Shown: positions 8,758 through 15,650 of the stretch, in pieces
Numbering within the stretch: position 1 is the first letter of the stretch
How the letters are laid out: every line of letters starts with the position of its first letter
Source: Synechococcales cyanobacterium GL140_1_metabinner_5_sub
Lineage (GTDB): Bacteria; Cyanobacteriota; Cyanobacteriia; Cyanobacteriales; Chamaesiphonaceae
Reading direction: 5' to 3'
Length of the DNA: 34,976 nt
Assembly (NCBI GenBank): GCA_025359065.1
Contig: JANYHM010000110.1
Coordinates: forward strand, 1-34,976
Position numbers and translations under genes: made by a program
The notes under the pieces: model-generated
Databases searched by the model: none
What the model was told of the DNA's origin: nothing
The model's input: the letters and a program-made list of their open reading frames with translations, nothing else

Positions 8758-9144
8758 ATGGGTGCAGAGTGGCGAGTGCGGGCAATTCGAGGAGCGACGA
8801 CGGCTCAAGAAAATTCGGTAGCAGCGATCACCGAGGCTGTTTTAGAACTTCTCATCGAGTTAGAAACCCGCAATCGGCTTGACCCCCAAGATATGATCAG
8901 CGTGGTCTTTACTGCCACTCGTGACCTAGATGCCATTTTTCCGGCGCAAATTGCCCGTCAGCGTCCCCATTGGGATGGTGTGGCCTTAATGGACGTGCAG
9001 CAGATGTATGTGAAAGATAGTCTACCCATGTGCATTCGTTTTTTGATCCATGCCAATTTGCCAGTCAAGCAGCCGATCGAACATCCTTATTTGCGAGGAG
9101 CCAGTAATTTGCGCCCAGACTGGGCCATGGAAGAACTAATCTAA
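8758..9144 (+). CDS. aroH: chorismate mutase, AroH type (128 aa)
   Basis: Converts chorismate to prephenate, the first step toward Phe and Tyr, using the trimeric AroH fold. The protein shows VRAIRGATT (Arg11, equivalent to B. subtilis Arg7), FTATRDLDAIFPAQIARQR (Arg67 for Arg63), SLPMCIRFLIH (Arg94 for Arg90) and PYLRGASNLRPDW (Tyr111 for Tyr108). Length matches the family. At the position of the B. subtilis catalytic Glu78 (CMQEM) this protein has Gln82 (DVQQM), and Cys75 is replaced by Asp, which may be a lineage variant. The ATG has an excellent ribosome site, GGAGG with a 4-base spacer. The rsmE-like gene begins 11 bases after the stop, so they probably form an operon. Confidence 0.92.
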   Translation: MGAEWRVRAIRGATTAQENSVAAITEAVLELLIELETRNRLDPQDMISVVFTATRDLDAIFPAQIARQRPHWDGVALMDVQQMYVKDSLPMCIRFLIHANLPVKQPIEHPYLRGASNLRPDWAMEELI

Positions 9145-9155
9145 GGATAAAACAA

Positions 9156-9869
9156 TTGCAGCGCATCACGATCGATCCACCACAGCTCCAAGGCAACCAG
9201 CTAGTACTGACTGTGCCCCAACTGCACTATTTACAGCGAGTAATGCGCTTACAAACAGGCGCTAAATTTCAGGCGATCGATGGGGTTGGCACCTTATATT
9301 TGGTGGAACTCAGCGCTGATTATGGTTTGGTCTTAGAGCAGTCGGTTCCTGCTGGTATTGAGTTATCAGTGGCAGTCAGTTTAATTGTGGCGGTACCCAA
9401 AATAGGTTTAGATGACGTGGTAAGGGCTTGCACCGAACTTGGAGTCAGCGAGATATATCCAGTAACTAGCGATCGAACTATCGTGCAGCCCAGTGAGCAA
9501 AAACGGCGACGCTGGCTAGAAATTGCCAAAGAGGCCACCGAGCAATCAGAAAGATTAATTGTGCCCACGATCCATCCAGTCCAATCCTGGAAAACAGCGA
9601 TGGTACAAATTATCGGACAGCGGAAGATCTGTGCGGCGCGCGGCGATTCACAACATTTAATGAGCTGCTTAGATCTGCAAGAATCTATCTCGATCGCCAT
9701 TGGCCCCGAGGGTGGTTGGACTGATCGGGAGTTACAGCAATCGATCAAGCTAGGTTGGCAACCAGTGTCTTTAGGCCAAAGGGTGCTGCGAACCATTACT
9801 GCGCCTGTGGCTGTGATGTCGATGGTTAGTGGGTTTCTGGAATCTCCTAAGATCTCTCCGTATATTTAA
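9156..9869 (+). CDS. rsmE: 16S rRNA (uracil-1498-N3)-methyltransferase RsmE (237 aa)
   Basis: A SPOUT-class methyltransferase that methylates U1498 of 16S rRNA in the 30S subunit. The N-terminal PUA-like part (HYLQRVMRLQTGAKFQAIDG) is followed by the knot domain with KIGLDDVVRACTELGVSEI, EATEQSERLIVP, AIGPEGGWTDRE and SLGQRVLRTITAPVAV. The usual RxETA of the last motif reads RTITA here, a single substitution in an otherwise typical protein. TTG is the likely start, with AAGGATAA upstream. The spacing from aroH (11 bases) suggests co-transcription. Confidence 0.92.
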   Translation: MQRITIDPPQLQGNQLVLTVPQLHYLQRVMRLQTGAKFQAIDGVGTLYLVELSADYGLVLEQSVPAGIELSVAVSLIVAVPKIGLDDVVRACTELGVSEIYPVTSDRTIVQPSEQKRRRWLEIAKEATEQSERLIVPTIHPVQSWKTAMVQIIGQRKICAARGDSQHLMSCLDLQESISIAIGPEGGWTDRELQQSIKLGWQPVSLGQRVLRTITAPVAVMSMVSGFLESPKISPYI

Positions 9870-10144
9870 CAGTAAAACAAATAAACAAAAAACCATGTCA
9901 GTAGGTTTACGGATGTTGATTCCTGAAGTAGTAAGTTATTTTAATTAATGAACTGTGGACGGAAAAGTTGACAAAGGGCACCTTTACCCTTGCACTTTCA
10001 TTATAAATAGGTTAAGCTTGAATTAAATAAAGGTTAAGGCAAATGTCTTATTCGAGTAACTGAGAAAAGGGAAATTTCCCCCGCCACAGAACTTAACCAA
10101 AATTTCCCATCTATCTGACCAACAGAGTCATACAGGGGTGAATT
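9870..10144 (+). promoter_or_regulatory. upstream region of the DUF7219-like gene
   Basis: 275 non-coding bases. TTGACA (9968-9973) and TATAAA (10002-10007) are present but 28 bases apart, too far for one standard promoter. AAGGG/CCCTT inverted arms (9974-9978, 9987-9991) lie between them. A perfect 12-base palindrome GGGAAATTTCCC is at 10069-10080. Together they suggest a regulated leader, but no known element is recognised. Confidence 0.3.
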
Positions 10145-10393
10145 ATGATTAATCGTTCCGATTTTATCCATCATCGCAGTCGTTATTTCGGTACAATCCA
10201 GCCGCAAAACTTGGTATTCAACGCCAATTTGCAAGAGTTTGCTCAGAAGGTTGGCTATATTTCTAGCCTAGAAACAGCAGGCAAGCTCACACCAGAAGAT
10301 TCTTATCATAGAATTGAATCTCTATGGAAAGAGCTAAAAAATAGTAAAAAAAGCCTGCACATTGGGGAAAACCCATTTAGTGCTGCTGAATAA
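10145..10393 (+). CDS. small conserved cyanobacterial protein, DUF7219-like (82 aa)
   Basis: A soluble 82-residue protein beginning MINRSDFIHHRSRYFG and containing LVFNANLQEFAQKVGYI, then LETAGKLTPEDSYHRIESLWKELKNSKKSL. I recall a family of small cyanobacterial proteins with this layout, now called DUF7219, some of which carry a misleading label as isopropylmalate/homocitrate synthases. At 82 residues it cannot be such an enzyme. The sequence predicts helices and no membrane segment or metal motif. GGGGTG precedes the ATG. It stands alone between a possible regulatory leader and a shared terminator with lipA. Its function is unknown. Confidence 0.75.
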   Translation: MINRSDFIHHRSRYFGTIQPQNLVFNANLQEFAQKVGYISSLETAGKLTPEDSYHRIESLWKELKNSKKSLHIGENPFSAAE

Positions 10394-10432
10394 ATTGATT
10401 TTCAAGTTTTCGGAAAAATTTGTGTGAGGTAA

Positions 10433-10458
10433 GGGGCTGTCTAAATCCAGACAGCCTC
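10433..10458. terminator. stem-loop between convergent genes
   Basis: GGCTGTCT (10435-10442) pairs with AGACAGCC (10449-10456) around a 6-base loop, and the stem extends through a G-T and a G-C pair. CTTGCTTT follows on the plus strand. It sits between the ends of the DUF7219-like gene and lipA and can serve both directions. Confidence 0.6.
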
Positions 10459-10463
10459 TTGCT

Positions 10464-11402
10464 TTAGGTTGGGTCGCCTGCATGGTAAGAGCTACGTACC
10501 AAAGGAGCCGATCGCACATGGCTAAAGCCCAACTTCTGAGCCGCTGCGCCTAGTTCATCAAATTCTTGGGGAATCCAATATTTCACCACTGGCAAATGAG
10601 CTAGAGAAGGCTGCATGTATTGACCGAGGGTGACTCGATCGCAGCCAATTTCTCGTAACGAAACCAGCGTGGCCAAGATCTCCTCAGTAGTTTCGCCGTG
10701 ACCCAGCATCAGCCCAGATTTTGTCGGAATCTGAGGGTTGATTTCTTTAACATAGCGCAGCACATCTAGAGATCGATCGAACTTGGCTCCTCGACGCACT
10801 TTGTCTTGTAAACGGGGCACAGTTTCTACATTGTGGTTATAACAGGCTGGAGAAATGTTAGTAATCATGGCCACCCGCTGGCGCTGCTGAGCCACTGCAT
10901 CTTGACCACTCCAAAAATCGGGAGTTAGTACCTCAATCTGAATTTGGGGGTCTACAGCTCGAATGGCCTGCATGGTAGCCACAAACCAACCAGCACCTCC
11001 ATCGGCCAGATCATCACGGGCTACTGCCGTGAGTACTACATAGCGTAATCCTAACAGTGCTACAGCTTCGGCAACCTTCGCGGGCTCTTGCGGATCTAAG
11101 GCCATGGGAGCATGGCCTTTATCTACTTGACAAAAACCGCAGCTTCGGGTGCAGGTCGGTCCCATCAGTAAAAAAGTTGCGGTTTTTTGGCTATAGCACT
11201 CTCCCCGATTAGGGCAGCGACCTTCTTCGCAAATGGTATGAATTTGGCGCTGCTTAATGATTTGTTGCACCGTAGAAATCTCGCTGGCACTGCCGATCGA
11301 GCCGCGTAACCAAGGCGGTAGAGAGCGCACCTGTGATTGCCAAGTTGAGCTAGGGGCTTGTTTATCGCCGTTGGCGGAAGCAGAGCTATCGGTTGTTTCC
11401 AT
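10464..11402 (-). CDS. lipA: lipoyl synthase LipA (312 aa)
   Basis: A radical-SAM enzyme that inserts two sulfur atoms into octanoyl groups on lipoyl domains (pyruvate dehydrogenase E2, glycine cleavage H protein). Both iron-sulfur clusters are intact. The auxiliary cluster motif is [12 protein letters not shown] (Cys58, 63, 69), and the radical-SAM motif is CTRSCGFC (Cys84, 88, 91). The late Ser ligand is present in [22 protein letters not shown]-like and GETTEEI motifs also fit. The N-terminal 35 residues are polar and variable. Many cyanobacteria carry two lipA genes, and this could be either. The start is ATG, divergent from the response-regulator gene. Confidence 0.95.
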   Translation of the reverse strand: METTDSSASANGDKQAPSSTWQSQVRSLPPWLRGSIGSASEISTVQQIIKQRQIHTICEEGRCPNRGECYSQKTATFLLMGPTCTRSCGFCQVDKGHAPMALDPQEPAKVAEAVALLGLRYVVLTAVARDDLADGGAGWFVATMQAIRAVDPQIQIEVLTPDFWSGQDAVAQQRQRVAMITNISPACYNHNVETVPRLQDKVRRGAKFDRSLDVLRYVKEINPQIPTKSGLMLGHGETTEEILATLVSLREIGCDRVTLGQYMQPSLAHLPVVKYWIPQEFDELGAAAQKLGFSHVRSAPLVRSSYHAGDPT

Positions 11403-11587
11403 AAAAAGCGAGTGTCAAATTCAGATTAAGATAGGTGATGGGTATCACAACGCAGAAACCTAACTGGAGCTGCAGATTTTTTCAGGTTGTGAGTAAATTT
11501 CACTGATACTCATCATAGACGTGCGAAGTAAGTACTGACGAGTAGGATTACACCCTTAACTACCACCAAACACTGAAGGAGTAAGTC

Positions 11588-12238
11588 GTGGCGAATAGCA
11601 AAATTTTAGTAATTGACGATAGTCGGGTGATCCGCAAAACCGTCAAGGACATGTTGCCAGAAGGCGACTTTGAAGTAATCGAAGCCAAAGACGGGGTTGA
11701 AGGCATCAACCTAGTCAATGAGCTGCATCCCAGCCTTATTATGCTGGACTTCATTCTACCCAAGATGAGCGGTTGGGAAGTTTTCCAACAAATTCAATCT
11801 CATCCCGAACTACAAAAAATCCCCTTGGTTTTGATGTCTGGTCGGCGGGAAGAAGTAACCAACAAAATTGCGGAACCCTTTGAATATTTTGAGTTTGTCG
11901 AAAAGCCTTTCGATAAAGCTAGCTTGGCACAAGCCATCAAAGACGCGATGGCCAAGGCTAAGAAAGTCCGTCCCCAAGCCGCAGTCATCAGCGCTGCTCC
12001 TGTGGAGTACATGGCCACTTCCGAAATTGAAGCTCTACAAGAGCGGATGTTGGAGATGGAAAACGCCACTACTCTAAGTGCCCAAGAATGGATGACTCAG
12101 CTTCATCAATTCCGCAAGGCCAGCAGCAACGAAATCGAAGACCTGCAATTGCAGATCCAGGACATGAGCGGCGAAATCGATACCTTAAAGAAACAGTTGG
12201 CTCAGTTGGTACTGCTGATCAAGAAAAAGTTGGTCTAA
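11588..12238 (+). CDS. response regulator with coiled-coil C-terminus (216 aa)
   Basis: A CheY-like receiver (residues 1-122) with Asp10 and Asp11 in the acidic pocket, phospho-acceptor Asp54 (LIMLDFILPKMSG), Ser84 and Lys106 (VEKPF). The tail, about 140-216, is predicted to form a coiled coil (EIEALQERMLEMENA, EIEDLQLQIQDMSGEI, LKKQLAQLVLLIKKK) rather than a DNA-binding domain, so the output is probably protein-protein contact or oligomerisation. No sensor kinase is nearby. GTG is the start, with GAAGGAG 7 bases upstream. Its stop lies 2 bases from the recR stop on the other strand. Confidence 0.88.
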   Translation: MANSKILVIDDSRVIRKTVKDMLPEGDFEVIEAKDGVEGINLVNELHPSLIMLDFILPKMSGWEVFQQIQSHPELQKIPLVLMSGRREEVTNKIAEPFEYFEFVEKPFDKASLAQAIKDAMAKAKKVRPQAAVISAAPVEYMATSEIEALQERMLEMENATTLSAQEWMTQLHQFRKASSNEIEDLQLQIQDMSGEIDTLKKQLAQLVLLIKKKLV

Positions 12239-12240
12239 GC

Positions 12241-12840
12241 TTAATCGAACTCCCGGCGACCCTCTAAGGCTCTAGCCAAAGTAACTTCATCGGCGTATTC
12301 TAAGTCCCCGCCCATCGGCAAGCCAAAAGCGATGCGGGTGACTTTGGTGAGGGGTTTGAGCAGCCTACCCAAATATAAGGTGGTGGTTTCGCCCTCAATC
12401 GTGGGACTGATGGCAATAATTACTTCGGTAATCTGTTGTGTTCCCACCCGAGTCACCAATGACTGGATATTTAGTTGTTCGGGGCCAATGCCATCCATAG
12501 GTGAAATTGTGCCACCCAAAACATGATATTTTCCGATGTATTCACGGGTTTTTTCCAGGGCGATCACGTCCCGAGAATCGGCCACCACACACAGCGTTAA
12601 ACTATCCCGTTGAGGATGTCGACAAATATTACAGAGTGGTTCTGCTGACAGGTGAAAACAGCTCTGACAAAGCCCGACCTGCTGTTTGGCCTGTACCAAG
12701 GCTTGAGCGAGGGCAGAAATTTCTTCTTCTGGGCGTTTGAGTAAGTACAGAGCTAGTCGCTGAGCCGACTTGGGACCGATTCCCGGTAAGCGCTGAAGCT
12801 TCTCAATAAGGTTGGCGAGAGGGCGTGTGTAAACCGTGAT
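12241..12840 (-). CDS. recR: recombination mediator RecR, apparent ATC start (199 aa)
   Basis: RecR works with RecF/RecO to load RecA on gapped DNA. The protein carries the N-terminal helix-hairpin-helix ([19 protein letters not shown]), a C4 zinc finger (CQSC ... CNIC), the Toprim domain ([30 protein letters not shown]) and the Walker-like end [25 protein letters not shown]. The first internal ATG (12697-12699) would delete the conserved N-terminal 47 residues. Extending the same frame gives the normal RecR N-terminus, but no ATG, GTG or TTG occurs before the in-frame stop. The best start is ATC (12838-12840), 5 bases after GGAG, giving M-T-V-Y-T-R-P-L and the usual 199 residues. An ATG 10 bases further upstream is out of frame. 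The gene converges on the response regulator. Confidence 0.88.
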   Translation of the reverse strand: MTVYTRPLANLIEKLQRLPGIGPKSAQRLALYLLKRPEEEISALAQALVQAKQQVGLCQSCFHLSAEPLCNICRHPQRDSLTLCVVADSRDVIALEKTREYIGKYHVLGGTISPMDGIGPEQLNIQSLVTRVGTQQITEVIIAISPTIEGETTTLYLGRLLKPLTKVTRIAFGLPMGGDLEYADEVTLARALEGRREFD

Positions 12841-12952
12841 CTTGGCTCCATAAAGAGTAGGGTGAAGGGTAGGGATATACTAATACAGAAATTAATTTTC
12901 AGCCAGCTTTTTTGCCCCATTTTGCACTTCAGATTTGGATTAGCGGCCTAAC

Positions 12953-14761
12953 GTGTTTAAGAATCCTACTTTTTTGATAGATTTACTGACGGCCATTTGG
13001 ATGATGGCGATCGTCAGTGGAATTTTTATTGTTTTGCCCAGCATATTACTGGGCGATCGCAAAACCCCTTGTCCGCTCGATCGATTAGCCAATGGCTTTA
13101 GCCGGATGATTACCCTGACGAGCCTGGGTACTTTGCTGTGGGCAAGATTAGGTTTACTAACTTGGCTGACCGCAGCTTTGACTATCTTGACTAGTCTATT
13201 TGCTATTTGGGTCTTTGGCAGCGATCGACATCCCACCCGCAAAATTAACCAGATCCGGCAAAAGTTTTTTGCTGTAACCATCGACTTGCTCGATCGGGGT
13301 CTGGCTATTCGTTCAATAGTGCGATTTATTGGTTCTCAAGTTGTCAAAATACAGGCTGGTCTTCAGATCAAAGATTCGGCCACGGCAATTTGTCTCGTAG
13401 TAATGTTTTTAGTGTTGATTCTGAGCTGGTATGGCCGGTTTCAGCATCCCTTGAGTGAGCTGAGGTTTACTACTCCAGAGAGTTATAGCCAGCTTTTGAT
13501 CACCCAGCAGATCTTGTCACGCGACACTTCTATGTTCGATGCACCCACTGCTACGATTCAGGGGCGGGTGCCGGTATTGGCGGCCTTAACCGCCGTAATT
13601 AGTTTCATCAGCAGCACTAACCCAATCCATACTCAGCACTTTACTCTGGCGATCATAGGGTGCTGGTTGGTGGCGGCATTGGGTTATGGTCTTTGGAAAC
13701 TCTCTGATAACCTGGCTGCTAGCACTGTTGGAATGCTGGGGATAGGAGTTTATTTATTCACTTGGTCGGGCAAAATTGCCCCCGATCGATCGGAGCGCAC
13801 CCAGGCATGGCTAGGAAACATTGTGGAAAGCCTCAATCACGGCTGGGTTAGGCAGTGGAATCCGGGTGAACTGGAGTTGGGGGTAATTTTTTTAATTTTG
13901 GGCTTAACTGCCGCAATCCAAATTGGTTCGCCAGCTCGCCAATTTGATGGTTTACTCAGCGGCATTTGCTGTATTTTGATGCTGCTAATGACTGCTCCAC
14001 CGTTAATGCTGCTGTTATTGATTGGCGGCATTGGCCTGATTATTGGGCGGCCAGTGGCCTTGCTGGCTATTGGGATTACTTGGTTGAGTGCAGCTTTGCT
14101 GGTAGCTTTGCCCAGCCAACAATTGATGATTGACTCGGTGTTTTTGCGCACTTTGCCGATCGCCCTCAGCTTATCACTGGGTATCTTGTTCTTACTCATT
14201 GAGAGTATTTTAAAGGGTTTATTAGGTAACTGGACTGCTGTGACGATCTTGGCAATCATCTTGGGTCTAGCTTTGAATTTTGGTTGGCCAACCGATGTGG
14301 CGATCGAGCGCTTAGAGTACGAAGCTTCTGCCCGCAAGACTTTAGAGATTTCTCGGCGGTTCCCCTATAAAAACTGGACGATGGTGGCTCCTAATGAGCA
14401 GTTGTCTCAAAGTTTTCAGCAGGGCTGGTATGAAGATCTGGCTAAATTTGTAAAGCAGTACCAGGAGCCAGTAGAGTCTCCAGCCTTTCGGCTTCCGTTT
14501 AAAACCAGCAATATCTTTGTGATGGTAGAGAAAAAGCCTTTTAGCAGTGATAAAGAGTTTAACGATGTGCCTTACTCTACCCTGAACGACCCAGTTTACA
14601 ACAACTATCGATCGAGCATCGGACGCAGCAAATTACAAGCCTCGGCCATGGCTCTCTGCGAAACCTATGCCAAAAATCATCCCGACAGCAAAATATACTA
14701 CGAAGACACTGTAATCAAGATTTATCAATTTGCTGGAATGCCACCAACTGCCTACAAGTAA
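12953..14761 (+). CDS. polytopic membrane protein of unknown function (602 aa)
   Basis: The first ~465 residues contain roughly a dozen hydrophobic segments, for example LLTAIWMMAIVSGIFIVLP, AICLVVMFLVLILSWYG and FLILGLTAAIQIG, in a layout reminiscent of polytopic GT-C-like proteins. The last ~135 residues are soluble, with RRFPYKNWTMVAP, NIFVMVEKKPF and an end of NHPDSKIYYEDTVIKIYQFAG. The C-terminal part resembles domains that I associate loosely with cyanobacterial membrane proteins of unknown role. I cannot name a family. The start is GTG 12953 with no clear ribosome site. It is divergent from recR and convergent with the next gene. Confidence 0.75.
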   Translation: MFKNPTFLIDLLTAIWMMAIVSGIFIVLPSILLGDRKTPCPLDRLANGFSRMITLTSLGTLLWARLGLLTWLTAALTILTSLFAIWVFGSDRHPTRKINQIRQKFFAVTIDLLDRGLAIRSIVRFIGSQVVKIQAGLQIKDSATAICLVVMFLVLILSWYGRFQHPLSELRFTTPESYSQLLITQQILSRDTSMFDAPTATIQGRVPVLAALTAVISFISSTNPIHTQHFTLAIIGCWLVAALGYGLWKLSDNLAASTVGMLGIGVYLFTWSGKIAPDRSERTQAWLGNIVESLNHGWVRQWNPGELELGVIFLILGLTAAIQIGSPARQFDGLLSGICCILMLLMTAPPLMLLLLIGGIGLIIGRPVALLAIGITWLSAALLVALPSQQLMIDSVFLRTLPIALSLSLGILFLLIESILKGLLGNWTAVTILAIILGLALNFGWPTDVAIERLEYEASARKTLEISRRFPYKNWTMVAPNEQLSQSFQQGWYEDLAKFVKQYQEPVESPAFRLPFKTSNIFVMVEKKPFSSDKEFNDVPYSTLNDPVYNNYRSSIGRSKLQASAMALCETYAKNHPDSKIYYEDTVIKIYQFAGMPPTAYK

Positions 14762-14791
14762 GCTGGTTGGTGACAATACTACATTTGCACC

Positions 14792-15433
14792 TTACATTTG
14801 TACTGTCACCATCAAGTCTCGCAAGATCGGGTTCCGGCGGAGAATGTTTTCTTGTTCTAGATACTGGACGATATGGGGAACATTGATGAGATACTTACGC
14901 CGACCTCGGAACACATAGAGTATTGTTAACAGCGTAGTAATTGCTCCAGCCTGTAAATCCACAAAGCTGCCGCCAATTTCGGGTGACAGCAACCGAGGTA
15001 AATAGTTTTGGATTTCTGGGGTATCTTCGATCAACTCTGCCGATCGCAGAATACAGAGCCGATTTAGGCCAAAATCTTTATAGACTAGTAACCGATTCAA
15101 TGATTGACAGACTTCTTGACTATTGCGCTCTTGCAGCACTGCCACCCCCATATTCATCGAGCCGCCATCGGCGATCGAGCAGCGCATCTGAAAATCGATG
15201 AGGTTTTGGTTGAATTGAGCTGGCTCTACTCGCGATAGTTCTTCGATGATGACTCGATCGATCGCCTGCCCCTTCAAAAAAGATAGAGATAGCAGTAGAG
15301 CAGCCGCAATAGCCTCTTTGTCTTGCAGCAACGAGCGTAATGAAGCGCGCACGCTGGCACCTTCATGTTCAAAAGCCTGAATGACAGAGCTGAGTTCGGT
15401 GGTAGATAGCTGGGTCGTCTGTATGGAAGTCAT
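14792..15433 (-). CDS. uncharacterised protein (213 aa)
   Basis: A soluble, largely helical protein that I do not recognise. Its segments include QAFEHEGASVRASLRSLLQ, AAALLLSLSFLKGQAIDRV, IDFQMRCSIADGGSMNMGVA, and a C-terminal part with a short hydrophobic stretch (AGAITTLLTILYVFRGRRK) and EQENILRRNPILRDLMV. There are three Cys (RCSIA, EVCQS, RLCIL) but no metal motif. Codon use matches the neighbours. It converges with the membrane-protein gene, 30 bases away. GGTGACA/TGTCACC arms at about 14765 and 14806 may form a weak stem at the junction. The start is ATG 15431-15433. Confidence 0.7.
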   Translation of the reverse strand: MTSIQTTQLSTTELSSVIQAFEHEGASVRASLRSLLQDKEAIAAALLLSLSFLKGQAIDRVIIEELSRVEPAQFNQNLIDFQMRCSIADGGSMNMGVAVLQERNSQEVCQSLNRLLVYKDFGLNRLCILRSAELIEDTPEIQNYLPRLLSPEIGGSFVDLQAGAITTLLTILYVFRGRRKYLINVPHIVQYLEQENILRRNPILRDLMVTVQM

Positions 15434-15558
15434 ACCTGAATTTTTAGGGAATTAAGCCAATGCCCGATTGTACTACTCTAAAGTGCCCCTTTTTCTCGAT
15501 GTCCTCACTTTCTGCACTCTATAAAAAACATTTAGATTCACCATATGGCAGGTGATGA

Positions 15559-15600
15559 CTCTTGGTCAGAAATTCCGGCTCAGGAAATTCTGAACCAGAG
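15559..15600 (+). promoter_or_regulatory. long imperfect stem-loop upstream of the HisD paralogue
   Basis: An 18-base arm (15559-15576) and its partner (15583-15600) match at 15 of 18 positions around the loop GGCTCA. It ends 50 bases before the gene and is followed by AAAATCGCG, not a T-tract, so it looks more like a leader structure than a terminator. It matches no riboswitch that I recognise. Confidence 0.4.
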
Positions 15601-15650
15601 AAAATCGCGTTAAGCTAGATTCTATAGTTCCTCGTTTGGCTACCCAACCC

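Noticed and set aside
9968-10007. TTGACA and TATAAA as one promoter
   Set aside because: Spacing of 28 bases is too long for a sigma-70 promoter, so they are listed only as separate elements.
12848-12850. ATG as the recR start
   Set aside because: It is out of frame with the conserved N-terminus. Using it would need a one-base shift.
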